A stretch of DNA of 64,000 nt. It comes from Hymenobacter sp. CRA2 (GTDB lineage: Bacteria > Bacteroidota > Bacteroidia > Cytophagales > Hymenobacteraceae). Under the pieces are notes generated by a model. It searched no databases. It saw nothing but the letters and a program-made list of their open reading frames with translations, and was not told where the DNA came from. Positions within the stretch are counted from its first letter, which is position 1. Each line of letters begins with the position of its first letter. Of this stretch, positions 1 to 7,654 are shown one piece after another. The DNA is taken from the NCBI RefSeq assembly GCF_002007105.1, contig NZ_MVBC01000019.1, forward strand, positions 1 to 64,000, given 5' to 3'. A program made the translations under genes and the position numbers.

Positions 1-117
1 CAGGCCCGTACCCGTGAAGCACTGGAGGCGGCTATCCAAACCGCGGTTGAGTGGATTTCCAGCAAGGATGCCAAAGCCTGGTTCAACCATTGTGGTTATC
101 ATGTACATCGTTCATGA
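1..117 (+). CDS. C-terminal tail of an IS630-like transposase (cut by window edge)
   Basis: The open frame runs from base 1 to a TGA at 115-117 and encodes 38 residues. It contains the segment DAKAWFNHCGY, which I recognise as the usual end of IS630/Tc1-like DDE transposases in bacteria. The catalytic DDE core would lie upstream, outside the window, so intactness cannot be judged. No clear terminal inverted repeat is visible just downstream, although a nested inverted repeat at 454-499 could mark an element end. Nothing in the following 800 bases looks like another transposase frame. The family call rests on this short tail only. Confidence 0.6.
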   Translation, partial: QARTREALEAAIQTAVEWISSKDAKAWFNHCGYHVHRS

Positions 118-453
118 ATCCGCTATAACTGTGCCGGACTTCAACTCTTTGAGCTTCAAAATTGATACTGTTGGCATTTCTTGAACGGGTTTGGATGAGA
201 TGATTGACAAGTTAGGGCGAGTAAACCAGCAGCACAACACAATCAACGCTCGGCACGTCGGGAAGGGTAGCGGTTGGGTTTGGTGCTTGCTTCGCTCTAC
301 GGGCTTAAAAACAGGCTTAAACGGGCTGCTAGGTTCGGGGCTAGGCTCTGATAGTTGCTCTAAGTGTCTGTAGCTGCTGCTGCTACTTTGGTTCTATTCA
401 ATTGCTTTAACTATGCTGAGTGCAATTCCTGTATCTGTTCCCTTGCACTAGGT

Positions 454-499
454 ATTGATGCAATCTTGATACAAGATTTAGCTCTTTTCTTGCATCAAT
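454..499. repeat. Nested inverted repeat
   Basis: ATTGATGCAA (454-463) is matched perfectly by its reverse complement at 490-499. Inside it TCTTG-ATA-CAAGA (464-476) forms a second small stem. It may be a transposon end, a regulator site or a folded RNA. Confidence 0.5.
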
Positions 500-640
500 G
501 CCTGTGTGGTGCTATTGAAAAGTCTATTTAAAGCCTAAAAATGCGGTTTTTGTTCTTATTGATGAATCTTCCGCAACAAGAAAGACAACTGCACCAAGGT
601 GGTGCTGAAGCCTTAAACTGCCCTACTTAAGGCGCGCTAT

Positions 641-672
641 AAAAAGGACCGGCCCAGTTGCCGGTCCTTTTT
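641..672 (+). terminator. Strong Rho-independent terminator with no obvious upstream gene
   Basis: AAAAAGGACCGGC (641-653) pairs with GCCGGTCCTTTTT (660-672) around a six-base loop. The A-run on one side and T-run on the other make it usable in both directions. The nearest coding stop upstream on the plus strand is the transposase tail at 117, more than 500 bases away. Confidence 0.7.
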
Positions 673-923
673 GCGTTTGAGTACCGTTTTAGGGCTGCTT
701 TATCGATCAGCTTCGCAACGATTTTGCCTATCTTTCATCAACTCGCTAAGTTCCGCCGCCAAGCGGCCCGCCGTTGCATCGGTTGGCCTGCCGCCTGCTC
801 CACCTAACCAAACCACCGGCTCTGAAAACCTTACTCTCCCGGCCTGCGCGGGCTGCTTTGGCCGCTATCAGCCATATTGTTACCCGGCCTTTCCGGCCCT
901 CCTCTCGCCAGCTTACCTACCCT

Positions 924-3548
924 ATGCCCGCGGCCGTTTGCAGCCGCGCCGGATTGCTGGTTGCTTTATTCACTCTTAGCCAATCGGTGGCCTGGGCCCA
1001 AAAAACCGCTCCCACGGCTGGCCGCCTGGCGCCCGGGCTGGAAACGGGCAACGCGCGGCGCATCCTGCGGGTGAGCGTAACGGACGAGGCGGCTTTCCAG
1101 CGGTGGTTGGCTCAACAGCAGCCGCAGGCATCGGCACAACCGGAGCCGGGTCATGCCCGCCTGCTGCGGGTACGGGGTGCTACGGCGGCCGCGCTGGCTG
1201 CCTGCCCTTACGTGAGCTTCGTGCAAGCCGCCGACCGGCAGGCCAGGACCGAGCGCCAACTCAACGGCGCCGACCTGACCGCCAACAAAATCACCGCCGT
1301 GCACGCCCGCTACCCGCAGCTTACGGGCCGGGGGCTAACGGTTTCGATAAAGGAGAATCCGATTGACATCGAGGATCTGGATTTCAAGGGGCGCCTCGTC
1401 AATCCCAACCCACAGGCGCAGATACTCGATGCGCACTCCACGATTATGACCACGCTCATTGCTGGGGGCGGCAACTCGTCGCCCAACGGCAAGGGCGCGG
1501 CCTGGCAGGCGCGCATCGCCCAATCCAGCTCCGACAACCTGCTGCCCGACGACGGCGCGGGGCTGGCGGCGCAGAGCGTATCGGTGCAGAACCACTCCTA
1601 CGGCGTGAATGTGGGCGTGGAAAACTTTTACGGGCTCGAAGCCCGTGCCTACGACGCCCAAAGCCGGCAGTACCCGACGCTGGTGCACGTGTTTTCGGCC
1701 GGCAACATTGGCAATCAGCCCGGCGCCGCGGGCACTGCTTATGCTGGGTTGGCTAACACCGCCAACCTGACCGGGGAGTTCAAAAACGCCAAAAACAGCC
1801 TAAGCGTGGGCAACACCGATGCCCTTGGCCAGGTAGTCGGGCTCAGCTCCCGTGGCCCCGCCGCCGACGGCCGCGTGAAGCCCGAACTGGTAGCCTTCGG
1901 CAGCGGCGGCTCCTCCGACGCCGCTGCGTTGGTGTCGGGTATTAGCCTGCTCACGCAGCACGCCTACCGGGAGCGGCGCGGCACGTTGCCCGCATCGGCC
2001 CTGGTACGGGCCGCTCTGCTGAATTCTGCCGACGACACCGGGCAGCCCAACGTGGATTTTGTGGCGGGCTATGGCCAGGCCGATGCGCTGGGGGCTGTGC
2101 AAACCATGCTCGAAGGCCGTTTTGTAGAAGGCAGCGTGGGGCAAGGTCAGGAGCAGGTGTTCCCGATTACAGTGCCGGCTGGCACCCACCGCCTCAAGCT
2201 TACACTGGCCTGGACCGACCCCGAAGCCGCCGCTAATGCGGCCAGTACCCTGGTCAACGACCTGGACCTGATGCTGACCCGGCCCGCCGACGGCCGGCGC
2301 TGGCTGCCCTGGACGCTCAGCGCCTACCCCCGCCTCGATTCGCTGGCCCAGCCCGCCCGGCGCCGCCCCAATCACCGCGACAACGCCGAGCAGATTACGC
2401 TGGATCTGCCCGCTGCCGGTACTTACGAGCTGCGCGTGCGCGGCTACCAGCTGGGGCAGGGGCCGCAGGCATTCAGCGTAGCCTACGAACTGGAAAACGG
2501 TCTTGCCTGGGTGCATCCCTCAAAAGCGCGCAACGTGCGGGCCGGTGAAGAGGCGCTGCTGCGCTGGCAGTGGGCCGGCCCGGCTACGGCCGCGCGGCTG
2601 GAGTACCAAGCCGTAGGGCAAACTGCCTGGAGCACCGTTAGCTCCTCCCTGGATTTATCGCAGCAAACCTTTCGCTGGACGGCTCCGGGCACAACGGCCG
2701 CCGCTCAGCTGCGCCTACTCACCAGCTCCGGAAACGTAGTATCGGATACGTTTTTTGTAGCCCGGCCTCTGCTGCTGGACGTGGCGTATGCCTGCCCCGA
2801 TGAAACGCTGCTCACCTGGGCCCAGGTGCCCGGCGCGGCCCAGTACCAGGTGTACCGGCTGGGCGCCACGCAGCTGGAGCCTTACCGCTTGGTGCCGGAT
2901 ACGGTTCTGCACCTCACCGCCGCCGAAGCCGCCGCCCGCTACTACGCCGTTGCCCCGGTCATCCAGGGCCGGGCCGGGGAGCGAGGCAGCACCATCGACG
3001 TGACGCAAGCGCAGTATGGGTGCTACGTGCGCTCCTTTTTGCCCAAGCAGGAGGTGATGGATACGGTGCAGTTCAATCTCACGCTGGGCTCCACGTACCG
3101 GCTCCAGAGCATTGCACTGGAACGCCGCAATGCCGACGGCAGCTTTTCGGCTGTGCAAACCCTGACCGGAAATCTGCCGCTGACCACCTTGCTCACCGAC
3201 CCGCAGCCGCGGCTGGGCCGTGCCGAATACCGCGCCCGGCTACAGCTCAGCACAGGCCAAACCCTATATAGTCAGCTGGAAGCGGTGAATTTTGTGCCCG
3301 CCATAGCCAATGTGCTGGTGTACCCCGTGCCAGTAACCGTCGGGGAGCCCCTGACCGTCGTAGGTCCGCCCGATCAGGCGTTACGCGTGCGGCTATTTGA
3401 TATGGTAGGCCGGTTGCACCGCGACGAAATGACCGACACCAGCATCATCAAAGAACTGGATACGCACGGACTGCACCCAGGTACTTACCTGCTACGCGTG
3501 AGCATACCAGGCGGCCGCGAAGTAACCCGGCGCGTCTTGGTGCTATAA
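924..3548 (+). CDS. Secreted S8 (subtilisin-like) serine peptidase homologue with T9SS sorting domain
   Basis: The 874-residue product starts best at the ATG at 924, where a clean signal peptide (MPAAVCSRAG..., ending AWAQ) begins; the frame stays open upstream to 774 with a less signal-like leader. Residues about 135-345 match the subtilisin fold. H171 sits in AHST at the HGT position, N261 in FSAGNIG is the oxyanion Asn, and S331 in GGSSDAAALVSG is at the nucleophile position, though the usual Pro of GTSxAxP is Ala. The catalytic Asp position reads SIKEN, so Asp appears replaced by Glu or lost. Bacterial Ig-like regions follow, and the last 75 residues (VLVYPVPV... to VLVL) form a T9SS type A sorting domain. 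Likely exported across the outer membrane and surface-attached or released. Whether it is an active protease is doubtful. Confidence 0.85.
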   Translation: MPAAVCSRAGLLVALFTLSQSVAWAQKTAPTAGRLAPGLETGNARRILRVSVTDEAAFQRWLAQQQPQASAQPEPGHARLLRVRGATAAALAACPYVSFVQAADRQARTERQLNGADLTANKITAVHARYPQLTGRGLTVSIKENPIDIEDLDFKGRLVNPNPQAQILDAHSTIMTTLIAGGGNSSPNGKGAAWQARIAQSSSDNLLPDDGAGLAAQSVSVQNHSYGVNVGVENFYGLEARAYDAQSRQYPTLVHVFSAGNIGNQPGAAGTAYAGLANTANLTGEFKNAKNSLSVGNTDALGQVVGLSSRGPAADGRVKPELVAFGSGGSSDAAALVSGISLLTQHAYRERRGTLPASALVRAALLNSADDTGQPNVDFVAGYGQADALGAVQTMLEGRFVEGSVGQGQEQVFPITVPAGTHRLKLTLAWTDPEAAANAASTLVNDLDLMLTRPADGRRWLPWTLSAYPRLDSLAQPARRRPNHRDNAEQITLDLPAAGTYELRVRGYQLGQGPQAFSVAYELENGLAWVHPSKARNVRAGEEALLRWQWAGPATAARLEYQAVGQTAWSTVSSSLDLSQQTFRWTAPGTTAAAQLRLLTSSGNVVSDTFFVARPLLLDVAYACPDETLLTWAQVPGAAQYQVYRLGATQLEPYRLVPDTVLHLTAAEAAARYYAVAPVIQGRAGERGSTIDVTQAQYGCYVRSFLPKQEVMDTVQFNLTLGSTYRLQSIALERRNADGSFSAVQTLTGNLPLTTLLTDPQPRLGRAEYRARLQLSTGQTLYSQLEAVNFVPAIANVLVYPVPVTVGEPLTVVGPPDQALRVRLFDMVGRLHRDEMTDTSIIKELDTHGLHPGTYLLRVSIPGGREVTRRVLVL

Positions 3549-4018
3549 AGCCATAAATGCTAGAGCTATTATTCCCAAGCTGGGCATGTATGATCCTAAG
3601 CTGTTTTTTTAAGACTTTATAACGATCATGCTCATCTAGCGTCTACTTGTTAAAGCATCTGTACCGCTATGCTTGGCTCCCCCTCTCCTTTTTCGGAGAG
3701 GGGGCCGGGGGAGGCACACACTACGGGCAATCAAGCGGTAGAGATGCTTCGTTGCGCTCATCTATAAGCCCAACATGACTTTTCAAACACAGCCTAGCCA
3801 AAGCCTGGGCCCATAACCATCTGGCAAAGCTCACGATGAAAGGCCGCTGACTTGCTATCCGTGGCCCAGGGTAAACTTTGGGCGAGAGGAGACAGCCGGA
3901 GCGTCGGGCTGCGGTAAAGCAGTCCATAGTACGTAGTCAGACGAAAATACTCCCTTCGCCGTTTTGAGTAGCACGAGTTTTCACTGCCGTGACAAGACAG
4001 GCCGCTACCCGGTATACC
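3549..4018. other. Intergenic stretch with dispersed-repeat-like DNA
   Basis: No gene is supported here. It contains the perfect C-rich/G-rich hairpin at 3679-3704, followed by a G/C-rich run. The stretch near 3733-3775 reads like the 'gatgcttcg...gctcatc...catgac' type of dispersed sequence that I remember from Hymenobacter genomes; this is memory, not a search. Confidence 0.4.
3679..3704. repeat. Perfect 10-bp hairpin, likely dispersed repeat
   Basis: CCCCCTCTCC (3679-3688) and GGAGAGGGGG (3695-3704) pair perfectly around TTTTTC. The flanking GCCGGGGGAGG continues the purine-rich character. The pattern resembles a repeat common between genes in Bacteroidota. It may also end transcription of the upstream peptidase gene, although no T-run follows. 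Confidence 0.5.
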
Positions 4019-4056
4019 GAAAAAGAAAAGCTCCCGGCTCAACTGAGCCGGGAGCT
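4019..4056 (-). terminator. Terminator of the M57-type lipoprotein gene
   Basis: AGCTCCCGGCTC (4029-4040) pairs with GAGCCGGGAGCT (4045-4056) around AACT. The A-rich run at 4019-4028 is the T-tail when read on the minus strand. Confidence 0.8.
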
Positions 4057-4080
4057 TTCTCTTCTGCTAAGCGGCGAGGC

Positions 4081-4890
4081 TTAGTAGAGGTAGTTGAGGG
4101 CGATACGGTCGTTGGAGTTGAACTGACGGCTAACGCCGTTGCCAACGCAAGCCAGCATCCACGAGTTGGGATCAGCGCCCGAAGGAGTGCCCGGGATAAG
4201 GATAGCGCCTACCGTGCTAGCGCCTTCGTTCGAGGCGGAACCACCGCAGCTGTAAGCGCGGTTGAAGTAGTCGGTGTGGCGCAGGCCGATGCAGTGGCCC
4301 ATTTCGTGCGCCATGATCGTGGCAATGTAGCCCACGTTGGTGCTGTTGATGACCGTCGGCGACAGTTTGAAGCCGGGAGCAGGGTTGCCACCCGAGGGGA
4401 AACCACCCGATTGGCCGAGTACGCCGCTACCCAGGTTGGCCGAGGTGATGGGCAGGTCAGCAGCAGTCGAGCCGGTAACGCGCGTAAAGCGCAGCTGCAG
4501 GTTTTCCGCGTTGTAGCGGCGGATAGCCTCGTCAACAGCCGATACGTAAGCAGAAGGGAAGCTGCCCACCAGTTTAACCGTCAGCGTGCGGGGCAGGCGC
4601 GTCACCAGGTTGGTGGTGCGGTACTGCTCGTCTTGGCCAACGCGCAGCAGCTGGTTTTCCGGATTGCTGGCCAGCATCTCGTTGGTCAGCAAAATGTCGC
4701 CTTCTACTACTACGCCGCCTTCTACTTTCCGGGCGCCGTCTACCGTAAAGCCAAGGGCTTTAATTTGGTTGATAGTGGCGTCGGCAACAGGGCCCTGCGC
4801 TTGTACATTTTCCTTTTTGGAGCAGCTGGTCATAGACAGCGCAGCGAAGGCGCAAACAGCAGCGGTCGACAGTACTTTGTTGAGCTTCAT
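4081..4890 (-). CDS. Zinc metalloprotease lipoprotein, M57 / HEIGH-type
   Basis: The product has 269 residues. The start at 4890 (MKLNKVLSTA...) begins a lipoprotein signal with Cys23 in SMTSC; a longer frame upstream adds a leader with no function. The motif H195-E-M-G-H199 followed by G202 and H205 is the HExxHxxGxxH zinc site of metzincin-like peptidases, and HEMGHCIGLRHTDYFNR matches the 'dual-action HEIGH' family (MEROPS M57) known from Bacteroidota. It probably sits in the periplasm or on the surface, lipid-anchored. Substrate is unknown. It is a single gene, flanked upstream by a long AT-rich non-coding stretch and downstream by its own terminator. The family call is secure; the physiological role is not. 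Confidence 0.85.
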   Translation of the reverse strand: MKLNKVLSTAAVCAFAALSMTSCSKKENVQAQGPVADATINQIKALGFTVDGARKVEGGVVVEGDILLTNEMLASNPENQLLRVGQDEQYRTTNLVTRLPRTLTVKLVGSFPSAYVSAVDEAIRRYNAENLQLRFTRVTGSTAADLPITSANLGSGVLGQSGGFPSGGNPAPGFKLSPTVINSTNVGYIATIMAHEMGHCIGLRHTDYFNRAYSCGGSASNEGASTVGAILIPGTPSGADPNSWMLACVGNGVSRQFNSNDRIALNYLY

Positions 4891-5346
4891 AAAGTGGTTT
4901 GGTTGGGAGGTTTGGTTGAACAATGCGCAAAAGGTAGGAGTCTTTTTTGAAAACATCAATGAAAAATCACCTAAACTTCATTATTTATTAACCGTATCGC
5001 GCGTAAGCGTAAGCGCACGTTCCTTGTAATAGCAGTAGTCTGTGTTTGTAAAATATGCCTTTTATGTTGTTTTAACAGATTTTTGATGCATTTCAAGAGA
5101 ATGTATGTGCAATAGTTTGCGTTATTTATTTATTGTATTATTTCAACAAATCGGTTTTGCTAAATTTTGACGAATAGTATGCTCATCCGCCCAACATGCT
5201 AAACCATGTTGATACAGATAAAATCCTATAGTGAGACTGGGTTGGTAAGTTGCCGGAAATAGAGGGCAGAAGCGACGATGAAGCTGCCCAAACTGGGAAT
5301 AAGTAGTGCCGGTTGGCGCGCTTCTCAGGGCACTTGCCGAATTACG
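4891..5346. other. AT-rich divergent intergenic region
   Basis: This lies between the minus-strand metalloprotease gene and the plus-strand ricT-like gene. The portion 4970-5230 is markedly AT-rich against a background above 60 percent GC, as expected of a divergent promoter region. No open frame looks real, and no clear -33/-7 pair could be fixed for the metalloprotease gene. Confidence 0.5.
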
Positions 5347-5354
5347 TATCTTTG
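5347..5354 (+). promoter_or_regulatory. Bacteroidota -7 box TATCTTTG for the ricT-gldH unit
   Basis: TATCTTTG matches TAnnTTTG and lies about 65 bases before the GTG start at 5420. No well-spaced -33 TTTG is visible, so support rests on the -7 box alone. Confidence 0.4.
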
Positions 5355-5419
5355 TTAGAAACCCAATTGTTGTCCGCAGGCGTTGTCAGATGACCTGCTT
5401 CATCATATAGATTCTCACT

Positions 5420-6946
5420 GTGGCTTGCACTTCATGTTCCAGCGGTGGCGGATGCGCTACTTCTGGCTGTGGCTCCAAAGGGGGCTGCTCCTCGGGCGGC
5501 TGCACGCGCCTGAATGTTTTCGACTGGCTGCAGGACATCGACCTGCCAGCCGGCTTCCAGGAATTTGACCTCGTAGAAATCCGCTTTAAGGGCGGACGCA
5601 AAGAATTTTACCGCAACGACAAGCGCCTCCCGCTCATCACCGGTGACCCGGTGGTGGTGGAGGCCGGCGGCAACGGCTGGCACCTCGGCTACGTGTCGCT
5701 GAAGGGCGAGCTGGTGCGCCTGCAGATGAAAAAGAAAAAGGTCGCGCAGGACTCCAAGGACATCCGCAACATCCTGCGCGTGGCGACGCCGCAGGACGTG
5801 GAGCGCTACGACGCCGCCCGCGAGCTGGAGCTGAACACCATGTTCCGCGCCCGCTCGGTGGTGGATGAGCTGCGCCTGCGCATGAAGCTCTCTGACGTAG
5901 AGTACCAGGCCGACCGCACCCGCGCCACCTTTTTCTACTCGGCCGAAGACCGCGTGGACTTCCGCGACCTGATCAAGCGCTTGGCTGAAGAATTCCGGGT
6001 ACGGGTGGAGATGCGCCAGATTTCGCTGCGCCACGAGGCCGGCCGCCTGGGCGGCATCGGCTCCTGCGGCCGCGAGCTGTGCTGCTCTACCTGGCTGACG
6101 GAATTTAAGAGCGTGAGCACCACCGCCGCGCGCTACCAGAACCTGAGCCTGAACCCGGCCAAGCTCTCGGGCCAGTGCGGCCGCCTGAAGTGCTGCCTGA
6201 ACTACGAGCTGGAAACCTACCTCGACGCGCTCAAGGACATTCCGCAGGTGTCGCGGCCACTGCAGACGCAGCTGGGCGACGCCTTCCTGCAGAAGACCGA
6301 TATCTTCAAGAAGCGGATGTGGTTTGCCCTGCGTGGCGACAACAACTGGGTGATGCTGCCCACCGAGCGGGTCAAGGAAATTCAGGCGCTGAACAAGGCC
6401 GGCGAAAAGCCCGAGACCTTGCTGGCACCGGTGGCCGAGCCCGAGCCCGCTCCCAGCGTGCAGGAACACGTGGAAGGCTCACTCGACCGCCTCGACGACA
6501 AGATCAAGGCCGGCAAACGCGCCAAGCGCAAAAAGAAGAAGGACAAGGACAAAGTGCCCGTGTCGCCGCCTTCGGGCGTGCAGCCCAAGCCCACCGCCTC
6601 CTTGCCGAAGGACGCCCCGCGCCCCCGGCAGGAGCCCAAGCCCAAGGCGCCCGTGGAAGCGGCACCCCCAGCGGATAGCGAAGGCCGGCCCGAAGGAAGC
6701 AAATCGGGCGGCCGCTCGGGCCGCCGTGGCCGCGGCAACGTAAGCACCGATGCGCCGCGTGCCGACCGCCCGGCACCGCGCTTCGACCCGCGCTTCCGAG
6801 CGGCACCGGGCGAAGGAGGAGCCGGACCGGCCAAGCCGGGTAGCGAGGAAGGCCGCAGTGGCCGCAGCCGACGCGGCGGCCGGCGGGGTGGCGGGGGAGA
6901 AGGCAACCCCAATGAGTCCGCTAATCCGTCGCCCTCTGCTTCGTAA
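5420..6946 (+). CDS. ricT: PSP1-domain protein, RicT/YaaT-like, with RGG-type tail
   Basis: The 508-residue product starts at a GTG; an in-frame TAG at 5408 rules out an earlier start. Residues 1-28 hold six cysteines, then a PSP1 core (about 40-310) with the family motifs GGIGSCGRELCCSTW and GQCGRLKCCLNYE, whose paired cysteines bind Fe-S in the Bacillus RicT. RicT acts with RicA and RicF in RNA processing there; its role in Bacteroidota is not settled. From about residue 350 the chain becomes disordered: a Lys block (RKKKKDKDK), a Pro/Lys stretch, then Gly-Arg repeats such as SGRRGRG and RRGGRRGGGGEG. Six bases separate it from gldH, so the two are probably co-transcribed. The core call is firm; the tail is the odd part. 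Confidence 0.88.
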   Translation: MACTSCSSGGGCATSGCGSKGGCSSGGCTRLNVFDWLQDIDLPAGFQEFDLVEIRFKGGRKEFYRNDKRLPLITGDPVVVEAGGNGWHLGYVSLKGELVRLQMKKKKVAQDSKDIRNILRVATPQDVERYDAARELELNTMFRARSVVDELRLRMKLSDVEYQADRTRATFFYSAEDRVDFRDLIKRLAEEFRVRVEMRQISLRHEAGRLGGIGSCGRELCCSTWLTEFKSVSTTAARYQNLSLNPAKLSGQCGRLKCCLNYELETYLDALKDIPQVSRPLQTQLGDAFLQKTDIFKKRMWFALRGDNNWVMLPTERVKEIQALNKAGEKPETLLAPVAEPEPAPSVQEHVEGSLDRLDDKIKAGKRAKRKKKKDKDKVPVSPPSGVQPKPTASLPKDAPRPRQEPKPKAPVEAAPPADSEGRPEGSKSGGRSGRRGRGNVSTDAPRADRPAPRFDPRFRAAPGEGGAGPAKPGSEEGRSGRSRRGGRRGGGGEGNPNESANPSPSAS

Positions 6947-6952
6947 CTTTTT

Positions 6953-7459
6953 ATGCTGCGTACCCTCCACCTGTTTCTGCTGCGTGCGGCCTGCTTCGGG
7001 CTGCTGATGGGGCTGACGGCCTGCGACCCTAACCGCGTCTTCGAAACCAACGAAGACCTGCCCGACTACGCATGGTCGGTGCAGAACAAGCCCGCGTTTG
7101 AGTTTGAGATAACCGATCCAAACCAGCCCTATAATGTGTACCTGAACGTGCGCAACGCGTCGGCTTACGGCTACTACAACCTGTACGTGAAGGCCACGCT
7201 TACCGGGCCGGCCGGGCCCGTGGGCAAGCCCATGCTGCACCAGATGATTCTAATGGACCCGAAGACTGGCGAGCCGCGCGGCGACGGCACCGGCGACATC
7301 TTCGACCACCAGTTTCTGGCCCTGCGCGACCAGCGTTTTCCGCAGGCTGGCAAGTATCGCATGGTGCTGGAGCAGTACATGCGCCAGGACGTGCTGCCGG
7401 GCATCATGGCCGTGGGCGTGCGGGTAGAAAAAGCCGCGCCGGGCGAAGCCGGTAAGTAA
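6953..7459 (+). CDS. gldH: Gliding motility lipoprotein GldH
   Basis: The product has 168 residues. A lipoprotein signal ends at Cys24 (GLTAC), followed by the family opening DPNRVFETNEDLPD. The region about residues 40-165 matches GldH, including the conserved YNVYLNVRN and the late PGIMAVGVRVEKA. In Flavobacterium johnsoniae GldH is a lipoprotein needed for gliding and linked to T9SS function; it is probably periplasm-facing or outer-membrane anchored. It directly follows the ricT-like gene, an arrangement I recall from many Bacteroidota. A hairpin terminator lies 27 bases downstream. The call is strong; whether this organism glides cannot be told from this gene. Confidence 0.9.
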   Translation: MLRTLHLFLLRAACFGLLMGLTACDPNRVFETNEDLPDYAWSVQNKPAFEFEITDPNQPYNVYLNVRNASAYGYYNLYVKATLTGPAGPVGKPMLHQMILMDPKTGEPRGDGTGDIFDHQFLALRDQRFPQAGKYRMVLEQYMRQDVLPGIMAVGVRVEKAAPGEAGK

Positions 7460-7486
7460 TCAGCATTGAGCTGTAAATCAGTAGCA

Positions 7487-7520
7487 AAGCCGCTTCCACT
7501 GGGAGCGGCTTCGTTGTTTT
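7487..7520 (+). terminator. Terminator after gldH
   Basis: AAGCCGCTTCC (7487-7497) pairs with GGGAGCGGCTT (7501-7511) with one G-T pair, followed by a T-rich tail. Confidence 0.75.
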
Positions 7521-7654
7521 TAAATAGGAAAGTAACGGCCGAATGGGGGCTTGGACGGGAAGGTGAATTGTTTGGATTTGGACAACTCCGCCGGAAACGC
7601 TGGCGTATAGTTTAACCGCATTCCAATTTCTCACCCAACCAAAATACCTTCACC

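Larger units (their letters stand above)
118..923. other. Non-coding stretch between transposase tail and S8 peptidase gene
   Basis: No convincing gene lies here. Open frames such as 191-373 have no recognisable domain and poor composition. The stretch is more AT-rich than its surroundings. It holds a nested inverted repeat (454-499) and a strong terminator-like hairpin (641-672) with no coding gene feeding into it. It could be the end of an insertion element plus a small RNA gene, but neither is proven. Confidence 0.5.

Noticed and set aside
191-373. 60-codon frame in the left non-coding region
   Set aside because: No start context, no family, composition like translated non-coding DNA.
3964-4950. 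Plus-strand frame opposite the M57 metalloprotease
   Set aside because: No domain; it runs across the terminator and the HEMGH-coding DNA.
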